Numbered from the stretch's first letter, positions 1 to 10,083 are shown. The stretch: 49,531 nucleotides of DNA from Gallionella sp. (GCA_003134595.1 PLBS01000150.1:1-49531); one strand, 5' to 3'. Notes: generated by a model not told the origin, from the letters alone. Made by a program: numbers and translations.

Positions 1-3000
1 CAACAGGTGCTGTCGCCCGGCGAATATTGCGTGCGCGGCGGCATCATCGATCTGTTCGCGATGGGCAGCGTGCTGCCGTATCGCATCGACCTGTTCGACG
101 ACGAGATCGAAACCATCGCCACCTTCGATGTGGACACGCAGCGCTCGCTGTATCCGGTCCCGGAAATCCGCTTGCTGCCAGCGCGCGAGTTTCCGCTCGA
201 CGAAGCCGGGCAGGCACGCTTCCGCCAGAGTTTCCGCGAACGCTTCGAGGGCGATCCTTCCAGGTCGCACATTTACAAAAACGTAAGCAAGGGCAACGCC
301 CCGGCGGGCATCGAGTATTACCTGCCGCTGTTTTTCGAGCGCACCGCCACGCTGTTCGACTACCTGCCCAAGCACGCCACGCTGTGCCTGCACCACGATG
401 TGAACGAGGCGATCGCCACTTTCGGCAAAGATACCGCGTCGCGCTACAACCTGCTCAGAGGCGATCCGCAGCGTCCGCTGCTGGAGCCGCGCGAGTTGTT
501 CCTGGATGCTGAGCAGTTCTTCATACGCGTGAAAGATTTTGCGCGGCTGGACATTCTTCCCAACCAAACCCCTCCCAGCCTCCCTAACCCCTCCCAGCCT
601 CCCCTTGTCAGGGGAGGAGCCAATGAGCCGGTTGTCTTCCCCCCTGACAAGGGGGGACCGAGGGGGGTTGCTTGTGCCACCGACCCCCTCCCCGACATCG
701 CGGTAAATCGCCGCGCCGAAATCCCCACGCAGGCGTTCCAGAATTTCCTGCAAAGTTACCAAGGCCGTGTGCTGCTGCTGGCAGACAGCCTGGGCCGACG
801 CGAGATCGTTTCCGGCTACCTGAACGAATACGGCCTGTCGCCTGCGCTGTGCGAGAGCTATGCGCAGTTCGTCACCAGCAAAGAAAAATTCATGCTCTGC
901 GTCGCCGCGCTGCAAAACGGCTTCGTACTGACGGACGACAAGTTCGCCATCGTCACCGAGACCGAACTCTACGCCGCGCAACCGCGCAGCCGTGCCGCCC
1001 GCGCCGCTAAGAAGAGCAACGTGGAAGGCATGTTGCGCGACCTGTCCGAGCTCAAGACGGGCGATCCGGTGGTGCATGAGCAGCACGGTATCGCGCGCTA
1101 TGCCGGGCTGATCAACCTCGACATGGGCGAGGGCGAAAACGAATTCTTGCTGCTGGAATATGCCGGGGGCGACAAACTCTACGTGCCGGTGGCGCAACTG
1201 CATGTGATCAGCCGCTACAGCGGCGGCGCGCCGGAGACCGCGCCGTTGCACAAGCTGGGCACACAAGCGTGGGACAAGGCGAAACGCCGCGCGATGCAGC
1301 AGGTGCGCGACACCGCCGCCGAACTGCTGAATCTTTATGCGCAGCGCGCCACGCGCAAAGGCCACGCCTTCAAGCTGAGTCCGCACGATTATGAGGCGTT
1401 CGCCGCCGGTTTCGGTTTCGAGGAAACACCGGACCAGGCCGCTGCCATCACGGCAGTCATCAACGATCTGCAAAGCGGCAAGCCGATGGACAGGCTGATC
1501 TGCGGCGATGTCGGCTTCGGCAAGACCGAGGTCGCATTGCGCGCCGCCTTCGTCGCGGCGATGGACGGCAAACAGGTGGCGGTGCTGGTGCCGACCACCC
1601 TGCTCGCCGAACAGCATTTCCAGAATTTCTCCACCCGCTTCGCCGACCTGCCTATCAAGATCGCCGAGCTGTCTCGCTTCCGTTCCGCCAAGGAACAGAC
1701 GCAGGCGCTGAAGGATATGGCCGACGGCAAGCTCGACATCATCATCGGCACTCACAAGCTGATACAGAAGGGCGTGAAATTCCACGACCTCGGGCTGGTC
1801 ATCATCGACGAGGAGCACCGCTTCGGCGTGCAGCAAAAAGAACGCCTCAAGGCACTGCGTTCCGAAGTGGACGTGCTGACGCTCACCGCCACGCCGATCC
1901 CGCGCACGCTGGCAATGTCGCTGGAAGGACTGCGCGATTTTTCTATCATCGCCACCGCGCCGCAACGCCGTTTGTCGATCAAGACCTTCATCGCGCAGGC
2001 CAGCAACGGCATCATCCGTGAGGCGGTGCTGCGCGAGTTGAAGCGCGGCGGGCAAGTTTACTTCCTGCACAACGAAGTGGACACCATCGCCAACATGGCG
2101 GAAAAACTGACCACGCTGTTGCCCGAAGCGCGCATTCGCGTGGCGCACGGGCAGATGGGCGAGCGCGATCTGGAAGCGGTGATGCGCGATTTTTACCAGC
2201 AGCGTTTTAATGTGCTGCTATGCACCACCATCATCGAAACCGGCATCGACATACCCACCGTCAACACCATCATCATGAATCGCGCCGACCGTTTCGGCCT
2301 GGCTCAATTGCATCAACTGCGCGGTCGCGTCGGGCGTTCGCACCATCAGGCTTACGCCTATCTGCTGGTGGAAACCGAAGCGCTCACCGCGCAGGCGAAG
2401 AAGCGCCTCGAAGCGATCCAGGCGATGGAACAACTCGGCAGCGGCTTCTACCTCGCCATGCACGATCTGGAGATACGCGGCGCGGGCGAAGTGCTGGGCG
2501 AATCGCAGAGCGGCGAGATGCAGGAGATCGGTTTCTCGCTGTACACCGACATGCTGAATGCCGCGATCACCTCGCTGCGCCAGGGACGCGAACCGGACAT
2601 GGCGCACCCTCTCGGTATCACCACCGAGATCAACCTGCACTGCCCGGCACTGTTACCCAATGATTATTGCGGCGACATTCACCAGCGGCTGATGCTCTAC
2701 AAACGCTTGGCGAATTGCAGCACGCTCGAAGAGCTGGACGAGATGCATCAGGAACTGATCGACCGCTTCGGCCTGCTGCCGGAACCCGCGCAAACGCTGC
2801 TCGACAGCCACCGCCTGCGCATCCTCGCCAAGCCGCTCGGCATCAGCAAGGTGGATGCATCCGGCGAGGCGATCCAGATTCAGTTCATCCCGAATCCGCC
2901 GATCGATCCGTTGCGCGTGCTGCACCTCATCCAGACCAAACGCCACTACAAACTGAGCGGCCAGGACAAGCTGCGCATCGAATTAAAATACGGCGATGTC

Positions 3001-3048
3001 GCGCAGCGCGTGCTTGCCATCAAAAACTTTTTTAATGAGTTGAAGTGA
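1..3048 (+). CDS. mfd: Transcription-repair coupling factor Mfd, 5'-truncated by the window edge
   Basis: DNA translocase that removes stalled RNA polymerase and recruits UvrA to template-strand lesions. The reading frame is open from base 1, so the N-terminus lies outside the window. Visible parts, numbered from the GTG at base 7: the UvrB-like region, the RNA-polymerase-interacting segment around HEQHGIARYAGL (about 357-370), Walker A GDVGFGKT (about 500-507), the DEEHRFGV box (about 601), TATPIPRTLAMS, and the helicase motif QLHQLRGRVGRS, followed by the C-terminal regulatory domain. Odd feature: residues about 186-232 are a Pro/Gly-rich stretch encoded by palindromic repeat DNA and unlike normal Mfd. 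It is in frame and lies in a surface region before the RNAP-interaction domain, so function is probably kept. The family assignment is certain; the effect of the insert is inference. Confidence 0.98.
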   Translation, partial: QQVLSPGEYCVRGGIIDLFAMGSVLPYRIDLFDDEIETIATFDVDTQRSLYPVPEIRLLPAREFPLDEAGQARFRQSFRERFEGDPSRSHIYKNVSKGNAPAGIEYYLPLFFERTATLFDYLPKHATLCLHHDVNEAIATFGKDTASRYNLLRGDPQRPLLEPRELFLDAEQFFIRVKDFARLDILPNQTPPSLPNPSQPPLVRGGANEPVVFPPDKGGPRGVACATDPLPDIAVNRRAEIPTQAFQNFLQSYQGRVLLLADSLGRREIVSGYLNEYGLSPALCESYAQFVTSKEKFMLCVAALQNGFVLTDDKFAIVTETELYAAQPRSRAARAAKKSNVEGMLRDLSELKTGDPVVHEQHGIARYAGLINLDMGEGENEFLLLEYAGGDKLYVPVAQLHVISRYSGGAPETAPLHKLGTQAWDKAKRRAMQQVRDTAAELLNLYAQRATRKGHAFKLSPHDYEAFAAGFGFEETPDQAAAITAVINDLQSGKPMDRLICGDVGFGKTEVALRAAFVAAMDGKQVAVLVPTTLLAEQHFQNFSTRFADLPIKIAELSRFRSAKEQTQALKDMADGKLDIIIGTHKLIQKGVKFHDLGLVIIDEEHRFGVQQKERLKALRSEVDVLTLTATPIPRTLAMSLEGLRDFSIIATAPQRRLSIKTFIAQASNGIIREAVLRELKRGGQVYFLHNEVDTIANMAEKLTTLLPEARIRVAHGQMGERDLEAVMRDFYQQRFNVLLCTTIIETGIDIPTVNTIIMNRADRFGLAQLHQLRGRVGRSHHQAYAYLLVETEALTAQAKKRLEAIQAMEQLGSGFYLAMHDLEIRGAGEVLGESQSGEMQEIGFSLYTDMLNAAITSLRQGREPDMAHPLGITTEINLHCPALLPNDYCGDIHQRLMLYKRLANCSTLEELDEMHQELIDRFGLLPEPAQTLLDSHRLRILAKPLGISKVDASGEAIQIQFIPNPPIDPLRVLHLIQTKRHYKLSGQDKLRIELKYGDVAQRVLAIKNFFNELK
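564..675 (+). repeat. In-frame CCCTCCC/GGGGAGG palindromic element inside mfd
   Basis: Two CCCCTCCCAGCCTCCC-type units are followed by the inverted pairs CCCCTTGTCAGGGG and CCCCCTGACAAGGGGGG. The stretch is translated as a Pro/Gly-rich insert containing PPLVRGG and FPPDKGGPRGV. Composition and palindromes contrast with the flanking mfd sequence. Related CCCTC...GAGGG elements occur at 15895, 39885 and 46610. Confidence 0.8.
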
Positions 3049-3081
3049 ACGAAGCACAAATTTGAAATGCGGTGGCCTGAA

Positions 3082-3222
3082 GGGAGCCTCTAAAAATTCA
3101 GAGTTCGCCCAAATGCAAGACGCGGAAAAAATTTCGCCGCGCCACATATGGGTTATATGTAAGCAAGAAATTTTTTACGCAACGCAGCAGTTGGGATGAA
3201 ATGTGGATTTTTAGAGGCTCCC
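3082..3222. mobile_element. 141-bp MITE, family A copy 1
   Basis: Perfect 16-bp terminal inverted repeats: GGGAGCCTCTAAAAAT at 3082-3097 and its reverse complement at 3207-3222. The ends are flanked by the direct repeat TGAA (3078-3081 and 3223-3226), a likely target-site duplication. The interior is also partly self-complementary, for example AAAAAATTTC with GAAATTTTTT and TTCGCCCAA with TTGGGATGAA, so the whole unit can fold as one hairpin. It has no coding capacity. A second copy of the same length lies at 47918-48058. Confidence 0.9.
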
Positions 3223-3256
3223 TGAATCCTGTTGTCGCTTCAGAGCTGCCTTCGCG

Positions 3257-3286
3257 TTGACATTGCCAAGAACATCCTAATATGAT
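3257..3286 (+). promoter_or_regulatory. Sigma-70-type promoter of the GGDEF-EAL gene
   Basis: TTGACA at 3257-3262 and TATGAT at 3281-3286 with an 18-bp spacer. The expected start near 3293 leaves a leader of about 15 nt containing AAGGGAG before the ATG at 3308. The promoter lies just downstream of the MITE, so the gene is probably transcribed independently of mfd. Confidence 0.7.
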
Positions 3287-3307
3287 GGGACACAATAAGG
3301 GAGTCAC

Positions 3308-5356
3308 ATGTTTCGACTATTGCGCTATTTTTCCATCGCGAGCCTGGTTTCAATGGTGCTGGCGGCGATCGTCCTCGGCACGCTCCATCAGTTATTTGAA
3401 AAAGGCCATCTGCTTAGAGTTGGCGAAAGCCAGAACGTTACACTGACGCAGGCTTTTTCAAACAACATCTGGCCGCAGTTTCGCAGCTTCGCCAATGCGG
3501 CGGAACTACTTGACGCAGATGCCCTGCGTCGTCATCCCGACATCGCCAGGCTAAGCCAAAGCGTGCGTGATGCAGTGCGCAATACCCCAACGGTCAAGGT
3601 AAAAATTTACCAACTCGACGGGCGCACGCTGTTCTCAACGGATGCCACGCAGATCGGCGCCAGCAATGGCAACGACGCTGGTTTTGTCTCGGCAAGACTA
3701 GGGCTGGCGCTAAGCGAAATCACCCACCACGACAAGTTCAGCGCCTTCGACGGGAAGCTCGTGAACCGCGATGTGCTGTCGAGCTACATCCCGCTGCGCA
3801 GCAGCGCGGACGCGCCAATCGAAGGTGTGATGGCGATCTATACCGACGTCACTGACCTGCTGGCAAGTGACGAAAGGCAACAACGTCTCGTCACCCTGAG
3901 CGTGGCCGCAGTGCTGACTGCGCTCTACGGCATCCTGTTCTTCATCGCAAGGCACGCCGACAGTATCATCAGGAAGCAATACGAGCAGCAACAGCGCATC
4001 GAGCAAAGTCTCCGGTACGCGACCACCCACGACGCGTTGACCAGTCTGCCGAACCGGCTGCTGCTGCTGGACCGGATCAAACAATCGCTGACTTCGGCGG
4101 AACGCCGCAACAATCTGCTTGCTGTGGCTTTTATCGATCTCGACAACTTCCAGAACATCAACAATTCCCTGGGCCACCACATCAGCGATGAGGTGCTGCA
4201 AATCGTGGCGCAACGCCTGACACGCTGTCAGCGCGAAAGCGACACTATCGCCCGCCTCGGCGGCGATGAATTCGTCGTGAGCTTGCCCGACATCCACTCC
4301 AACGTGGACCTGTTCCAGATTGCCAAGAAGATGCTCGCTGCCATCGCTTTGCCCATCGAGGCAGAGGGGCGTGAGTTGCACCTCACTGGCAGCATCGGCA
4401 TCGCCCTTTATCCGGAGCACGGAAAAGATGCGGAGACGCTGATACGCAAAGCAGACCTGGCGATGCACAGTGCCAAGCGGCTCGGCCGCAACAGGCACCA
4501 GATGTTCGTCGAGCACATGAGCGAGCAGGTGCAGCAGCAGGCGCAAATGGAAGACGAAATGTGGCGCGCCCTCGAGAACAACGAATTCGTGCTCTATTAC
4601 CAGCCTGTCGTCGACCTGAATTCTGGAGCGATCGTCGGAGCCGAAGCACTGCTGCGCTGGCCCAATGCTCATGGAGCATGGCTTTCACCGGCGGAATTTA
4701 TCCCCATGACCGAGAGATGCGGCCTCATCGCGCCGCTCAGCGAATGGATCCTCAGCGAGGCTTGCACGCAGTTGCAAGCATGGCGGGAGGGCGGGCATGG
4801 ACTGGACGATTTCACCATGGCGGTGAATCTGTCGCCACGCCATTTTGCGACAGCGGGTTTGGCGACGATGATTGCCGGCGTGATCGAGCAGGCCGAGATC
4901 GATCCAAAGAGGTTGCACCTCGAGATCACGGATGGCTTGTTGACAGACCAGAACGAATCAATTCTCAGCAATTTCGAAGGACTCAAGCGCATCGGCATCA
5001 AGTTCTCTCTCGATGATTTCGGAACCGGCTATTCGAGTCTCGGGTATTTGAGGAGTTTCCCAATTGACTTGCTCAAGATCGATCGGTCGTTCGTTCAGGA
5101 TCTGCCCGACAATGCCGACAATGCGGCGATCGTGACGACGATCATCGCGCTGGCAAATAGTCTTAACCTGGCCGTAGTCGCAAAAGGTGTCGAGACCGAC
5201 GCGCAAATATCATTCTTGCGACAGCTCGGCTGCCACCAAGCGCAGGGGTTCATGTTCAGCCGTCCGTTGCCTGCCGACGAATTTTTATCGCTGGTATTGG
5301 AAAAGCGAGATATGCTCATCACCCAGTCGCTGTTTCAGTTCCATCTTCCGCAGTAG
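3308..5356 (+). CDS. Membrane-bound GGDEF-EAL c-di-GMP protein with a degenerate EAL site
   Basis: 682 aa. TM1 is at about 7-27, a periplasmic sensor region at about 28-195, and TM2 at about 196-216, followed by cytoplasmic GGDEF and EAL domains. GGDEF (318-322) is intact, with the inhibitory RxxD site (RESD) five residues upstream, so diguanylate cyclase activity is expected. The EAL domain has EALLRW (446), NLSP, DDFGTGYSSL and LKIDRSF, but the usual VVAEGVE is VVAKGVE, with Lys at 626. In studied EAL phosphodiesterases this first Glu of EGVE is important for catalysis, so the EAL half may be inactive or only sense c-di-GMP. Start chosen by AAGGGAG before the ATG and by the promoter at 3257-3286. 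The sensed signal is unknown. Confidence 0.93.
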   Translation: MFRLLRYFSIASLVSMVLAAIVLGTLHQLFEKGHLLRVGESQNVTLTQAFSNNIWPQFRSFANAAELLDADALRRHPDIARLSQSVRDAVRNTPTVKVKIYQLDGRTLFSTDATQIGASNGNDAGFVSARLGLALSEITHHDKFSAFDGKLVNRDVLSSYIPLRSSADAPIEGVMAIYTDVTDLLASDERQQRLVTLSVAAVLTALYGILFFIARHADSIIRKQYEQQQRIEQSLRYATTHDALTSLPNRLLLLDRIKQSLTSAERRNNLLAVAFIDLDNFQNINNSLGHHISDEVLQIVAQRLTRCQRESDTIARLGGDEFVVSLPDIHSNVDLFQIAKKMLAAIALPIEAEGRELHLTGSIGIALYPEHGKDAETLIRKADLAMHSAKRLGRNRHQMFVEHMSEQVQQQAQMEDEMWRALENNEFVLYYQPVVDLNSGAIVGAEALLRWPNAHGAWLSPAEFIPMTERCGLIAPLSEWILSEACTQLQAWREGGHGLDDFTMAVNLSPRHFATAGLATMIAGVIEQAEIDPKRLHLEITDGLLTDQNESILSNFEGLKRIGIKFSLDDFGTGYSSLGYLRSFPIDLLKIDRSFVQDLPDNADNAAIVTTIIALANSLNLAVVAKGVETDAQISFLRQLGCHQAQGFMFSRPLPADEFLSLVLEKRDMLITQSLFQFHLPQ

Positions 5357-5448
5357 CTGCCGAATTGGCGCACTGTTTTCAAGAATTCTCTGTGCAGGTC
5401 GATACCCCGAAGCGCACTAAACTCTGAAGCTCATGGTGTCCACCTGCC

Positions 5449-6611
<1,163 letters not shown>

Positions 6612-6686
6612 TTAGCTGTTTGTTCACGTCCTTAAGAAGAAGCACAACTCCCGGATAACTATCCTCCCTCATTTGAGAAAAGAGTC

Positions 6687-6740
6687 GTAGGTCGGGCTCA
6701 GCCCGACATGATTATTGACGGCGGGTGGAACCCGCCCTAC
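6687..6740. repeat. REP unit B, 3' flank of the RAYT gene
   Basis: 54 bp with the same GTAGGTCGGGC...GCCCGACAT and GGCGGGTGGAACCCGCC...CTAC hairpins as unit C, which flanks the other side of the transposase. B and C match closely and lie in the same orientation, as expected for the flanks of a REPtron. Confidence 0.92.
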
Positions 6741-6762
6741 ATGCGATTATTTTCGGCACTTG

Positions 6763-7269
6763 CTACTCGCCGAAATTTTTATCGCCGAACTCGTCCTCAG
6801 CGATTCCCCAATTTTCAGGATACAAACCTGCCGCCACAAAACGGTGAAAGGTCGAATACGGCCAATCCGCCGCGCATCTTACCAAACCGTGCTTCACCGG
6901 GTTCCAATGGATGTAATCGGCGTGCCGCACAAAATCGTTTTCGTCGCGGATGCAATGTTCCCAATAGCGGGGTTGCCACAATTTTTCCCCTGCTGACATA
7001 CCCAGATGATGCCGGGTGAAGCGCTTGATCTTCGCCCAGCGCAAGGAGTAATCGGCATCACCCTCCGGCAGACGCCAGAGGCAATGCAGGTGATCAGGAA
7101 GCAGCACCCAAGCCTCCACGAGAAATGGATGTTCATCTCGTACCACTTGCACGGCAGCGCGCAGGACGGCTCTAAAATTTTCGTTGGTAAGCACCGGACG
7201 GCGATCATGCGCCACCAGCGTGAAGAAATAACTGCCTCCGGGTACGCGGGCTCGGCGGTAATTCGACAT
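6763..7269 (-). CDS. REP-associated tyrosine transposase (RAYT, Y1 HUH family)
   Basis: 168 aa, typical of RAYT proteins. The HUH motif is PDHLHCLW (His60, His62); the catalytic tyrosine lies in DYIHWNPVKHGLV (Tyr119), close to the family consensus YIHxNPVK. The fold starts with the usual RRxRxPGGxYFFT segment. RAYTs cleave and move REP hairpins as single-stranded DNA and are normally single-copy domesticated genes. REP units B and C flank this gene, and many relatives are scattered through the window, so it is the probable source of that family. It starts 4 nt after the queA stop with no good Shine-Dalgarno, so translation may depend on coupling to queA. Confidence 0.95.
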   Translation of the reverse strand: MSNYRRARVPGGSYFFTLVAHDRRPVLTNENFRAVLRAAVQVVRDEHPFLVEAWVLLPDHLHCLWRLPEGDADYSLRWAKIKRFTRHHLGMSAGEKLWQPRYWEHCIRDENDFVRHADYIHWNPVKHGLVRCAADWPYSTFHRFVAAGLYPENWGIAEDEFGDKNFGE

Positions 7270-7273
7270 TGGA

Positions 7274-8350
7274 TTATTCAGTTGTAGGTCGGGCTTTGCC
7301 CGACATTGTTTTTTGACGGCGGGTGGAACCCGCCCTACGTCTCTCTATCAGCATCGCATCGCCATAGCTGAAAAAGCGATACTCTTTTTCCACCGCATGA
7401 CGATAGGCGGCGAGCATGTTGCGCATCCCGCCAAACGCACACACCAGCATCAATAGCGTGGACCTGGGCAAATGAAAGTTGGTGAGCAACACATCCACTA
7501 CTTTGAAGCGATAACCCGGCGTGATAAAGATTTGGGTCTCGCCGCTACCGGCCCGCAATACATCAGTTTGCGCACTCTCCAGCGCGCGCAAACTGGTCGT
7601 TCCCACCGCTATCACTCGCCCGTGCTCCGCGCGGGTCTGTGCAATCGCATCCACGGTCGCTTGCGGAATTTCGTAGCGTTCGCTGTGCATGGCGTGCTCG
7701 TGTATGTGATCGGCACGCACCGGCTGAAATGTGCCCGCCCCGACGTGCAGCGTGACATAGGCAATCCGCACACCCTGGTCGCGCAAGGCTTGCAGCATCG
7801 CTTCATCAAAATGCAGCCCCGCCGTGGGCGCGGCGACCGCACCAGCTACACTTGCAAACACGGTTTGATAACGCTGCTCATCTTCATCATCAGCCGCATG
7901 GGTGATGTAAGGAGGCAAGGGCAACTGACCATAGCGATCCAGCAAGTCCAACACGTCTTCCCCGGAGACAAAACGCAAGTGGAAGAATTCGCCCTCGCGC
8001 CCCAATACCTCTACCGGCAATGCACCTGCCAAATGCAAAAAACTGCCTGCCTGGGGCGCATGGCTGGCACGCACTTGCGCCAACACCTCATGCGCATTCA
8101 GCACACGCTCCACCAGCACCTCGATCTTGCCGCCGCTTGCCTTGTCGCCAAACAAACGTGCCTTGATGACACGCGTGTCATTCAGCACCAGCACATCGCC
8201 AGTCCTGACTAACTGCAACAGCTCGGTAAAGCGGCGATCCTCCAGCACACCATCATGCGCATACAACAAGCGGCTGGCGCCGCGCCGCGCCGGCGGATGC
8301 TGCGCGATCAACTGCTCAGGCAAAACAAAATCAAATTCATCGGTACGCAT
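7274..8350 (-). CDS. queA: S-adenosylmethionine:tRNA ribosyltransferase-isomerase
   Basis: 358 aa. Transfers and isomerises the ribosyl group of SAM onto preQ1-tRNA to give epoxyqueuosine. It starts at [19 protein letters not shown], the canonical N-terminus; the frame is open further upstream but that part is not conserved. Family motifs are present: [45 protein letters not shown] and [10 protein letters not shown]. Odd feature: after AMLIER the protein continues for about 20 residues (RRAGSTRRQ...ARPTTE) encoded entirely by REP unit C. The REP insertion apparently replaced the original stop codon and added a basic tail. The RAYT gene begins 4 nt after the new stop. Confidence 0.97.
   Translation of the reverse strand: MRTDEFDFVLPEQLIAQHPPARRGASRLLYAHDGVLEDRRFTELLQLVRTGDVLVLNDTRVIKARLFGDKASGGKIEVLVERVLNAHEVLAQVRASHAPQAGSFLHLAGALPVEVLGREGEFFHLRFVSGEDVLDLLDRYGQLPLPPYITHAADDEDEQRYQTVFASVAGAVAAPTAGLHFDEAMLQALRDQGVRIAYVTLHVGAGTFQPVRADHIHEHAMHSERYEIPQATVDAIAQTRAEHGRVIAVGTTSLRALESAQTDVLRAGSGETQIFITPGYRFKVVDVLLTNFHLPRSTLLMLVCAFGGMRNMLAAYRHAVEKEYRFFSYGDAMLIERRRAGSTRRQKTMSGKARPTTE
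7284..7338. repeat. REP unit C, translated as the QueA C-terminal tail
   Basis: 55 bp with GTAGGTCGGGCTTTGCCCGAC, a T-rich spacer and GGCGGGTGGAACCCGCCCTAC. It lies between the conserved end of QueA and its stop codon and is the 5' flank of the RAYT gene. It differs from unit B mainly in the spacer. Confidence 0.92.
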
Positions 8351-8480
8351 GAACACAGAAGAAAACTTTACGAAGGCGGGATTGTAGCCGTCTCGGTGAG
8401 TGCCGGTATTTGTTTGTTTGAGGCGAGACGGCAGCGCGCTTAGTTTTGAGCGTTGTATTTTTGCAACGGCCAAACTACAA

Positions 8481-8511
8481 TTGTTCTTGCTGTGTACAAT
8501 CCGCCTACAAT
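8481..8511 (+). promoter_or_regulatory. Possible promoter of the outer-membrane barrel gene
   Basis: TTGTTC (8481-8486) and TACAAT (8506-8511) with a 19-bp spacer, in the 218-bp gap between the divergent queA and barrel genes. The spacing is long and the -35 weak, so this is tentative. No other clear element is seen in this gap. Confidence 0.3.
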
Positions 8512-8568
8512 ATGCTGGATCAGGTTGGTGCGATGGCACTTAAATTGGTTTCTATAAAGGAGATAACA

Positions 8569-9060
8569 ATGAAAAAATGCACAATGAGTATTGTCTTGGC
8601 AGCCGCTTTGCTGAGCATGACCGCCGCACAATCTAGCGAATTCAACGGTGCCTATCTAGGTGGCAAAATCGGCTACAACACAACCAGCCCGGGTACTAAT
8701 TACATTTCGAATAAAACCTATCCAGGTGTTGAAGCAGGTTGGGGATGGGATACGGGTAACGTGTTGTTAGGCGTAGACGGTTTTGTGGATTGGCATACTA
8801 AATCCGCAACTGGTAGAGATTATGGTGCCGATGTGAAGCTGGGCTTCCCAATGGATAAATTTATGCCCTACGCTAAACTGGGTGCGGCTGGTTCAGCGCC
8901 TGGAACACGTGTGCACGGTGGCTTGGGAATCGAATATAAGTTTGCCCCTCAATGGAGTGTTGTGGGTGAGTGGACTGCTGACAGCAAGACTGTTAATGCT
9001 CAAGAAAGAAAGAATAGCAACATTTCTGCCGGTGTGAACTACCACTTCGATGCACTTTAG
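8569..9060 (+). CDS. Small outer-membrane beta-barrel protein
   Basis: 163 aa. Start set by AAAGGAG 7 nt before the ATG; the frame is open upstream but without a ribosome site. A Sec signal peptide (MKKCTMSIVLAAALLSMTAAQSS) precedes a mature part rich in alternating Gly and aromatic residues (YLGGKIGYN, GVEAGWGWD, YAKLGAAG, GGLGIEYKF, SAGVNYHFDAL), with the terminal aromatic typical of outer-membrane barrels. Length fits an 8-strand OmpA/OmpX/opacity-type porin-like fold. Ligand and role are not visible. The gene is monocistronic and ends at a REP half-unit that may act as a transcript end. Confidence 0.8.
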   Translation: MKKCTMSIVLAAALLSMTAAQSSEFNGAYLGGKIGYNTTSPGTNYISNKTYPGVEAGWGWDTGNVLLGVDGFVDWHTKSATGRDYGADVKLGFPMDKFMPYAKLGAAGSAPGTRVHGGLGIEYKFAPQWSVVGEWTADSKTVNAQERKNSNISAGVNYHFDAL

Positions 9061-9064
9061 ACAT

Positions 9065-9085
9065 GGTGGGCAGAGTCCACCCTAC
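9065..9085. repeat. REP half-unit D
   Basis: Single hairpin GGTGGGCAGAGTCCACC followed by CTAC, the second half of a REP unit. It lies between the convergent barrel gene and wecA, and its CTA supplies the wecA stop codon on the minus strand. Confidence 0.8.
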
Positions 9086-10083
9086 TGGTAATTACGCAGC
9101 CGATAGTAATACGCTGCCATCAGCAGCACGAAACTCCAGAACACCACGGCAGCAGGAGCATGCATCAGGTAAAAGATCACACCGATACCGACCATGGCCA
9201 TCTGCACCCCACTCAACACCAGCACCGTGCGCCTGACTGAAAGACCGGCATGTTCCAGCACATGATGAATATGCGTGCGATCAGCCGCAAACGGTGATTG
9301 CTTGCGCTTCAACCGCCGCGCCATCACGACCAGAGTGTCGCTCAAGGGGATGCCAAACAACCACAACACCAGAGCCGGCTCTGCCGACACGGCACCCCGC
9401 GTAACCTGCGCCATGAACCAGCCCAGCACCAGTCCCAGCCACATGCTCCCGGCATCACCCATGAATACCCATGCACGTTTGACGAAAAGACGCGAGTTAA
9501 ACAGCAGAAAGCCAACCAGCGCCCCAAGCATCGCCCATGTCAGCGGCAACAGTTCGACAGCCCCCGCCAGATAAAAAATCGCCGCCACACCCAGCGTGGT
9601 GATCAAAGCCATCTTGCCCGCCATGCCGTCCATCCCGTCGATCATGTTTGTCGCATTGATCCCGCCGACGAACGCAATCACGCTGAACGGAATGGCAAAC
9701 ATACCCAGCGGAATATCACGGCCAAACATTGCCCCCAGATGCGTGACCTCCCCCCCTGCGCCGACGATCACCACCGACACCAGAAATACCTGAATCATCA
9801 TGCGCATTGAAACCGACAATCCATGCTTGTCGTCCAGTACGCCAAGCACCACCAATACAGCGGCACATCCCAGCAATGTTGCAACATTTCCGTGCACCGC
9901 ATCACCGATAAACAATGCGGCCAGAACCGCGATAAACATCGCCAGACCACCCACCGTGGGGGTCGAGTACCCATGCTGTTTACGCCCGCCCGGACGATCC
10001 ACGATATCCAATCGTTGCGCCACACTGCGCAACAACAAAATCAAGATTGCGCAAACCAGCATGGAAACAATGAAAACCTGCAT
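9082..10083 (-). CDS. wecA: Undecaprenyl-phosphate N-acetylglucosaminyl 1-phosphate transferase (WecA/MraY superfamily)
   Basis: 333 aa polytopic membrane protein of about ten TM helices. Transfers a sugar-1-phosphate, probably GlcNAc-1-P, to undecaprenyl phosphate and so starts the lipid-linked repeat unit. Motifs: PTVGGLAMF, LDDKHGLS (the Asp-Asp pair), NATNMIDGMDGMAG, VFMGDAGSMWLG and the WecA-type DRTHIHHVL loop. It lies at the 3' end of the exopolysaccharide locus and is its expected initiating transferase. Its substrate is inferred from the family and from wecB/wecC in the same locus. The stop codon lies in REP half-unit D. Confidence 0.93.
   Translation of the reverse strand: MQVFIVSMLVCAILILLLRSVAQRLDIVDRPGGRKQHGYSTPTVGGLAMFIAVLAALFIGDAVHGNVATLLGCAAVLVVLGVLDDKHGLSVSMRMMIQVFLVSVVIVGAGGEVTHLGAMFGRDIPLGMFAIPFSVIAFVGGINATNMIDGMDGMAGKMALITTLGVAAIFYLAGAVELLPLTWAMLGALVGFLLFNSRLFVKRAWVFMGDAGSMWLGLVLGWFMAQVTRGAVSAEPALVLWLFGIPLSDTLVVMARRLKRKQSPFAADRTHIHHVLEHAGLSVRRTVLVLSGVQMAMVGIGVIFYLMHAPAAVVFWSFVLLMAAYYYRLRNYQ

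Noticed and set aside
3710-4672. 320-codon open frame on the minus strand
   Set aside because: Antisense shadow of the GGDEF-EAL gene; no recognisable domain or ribosome site.
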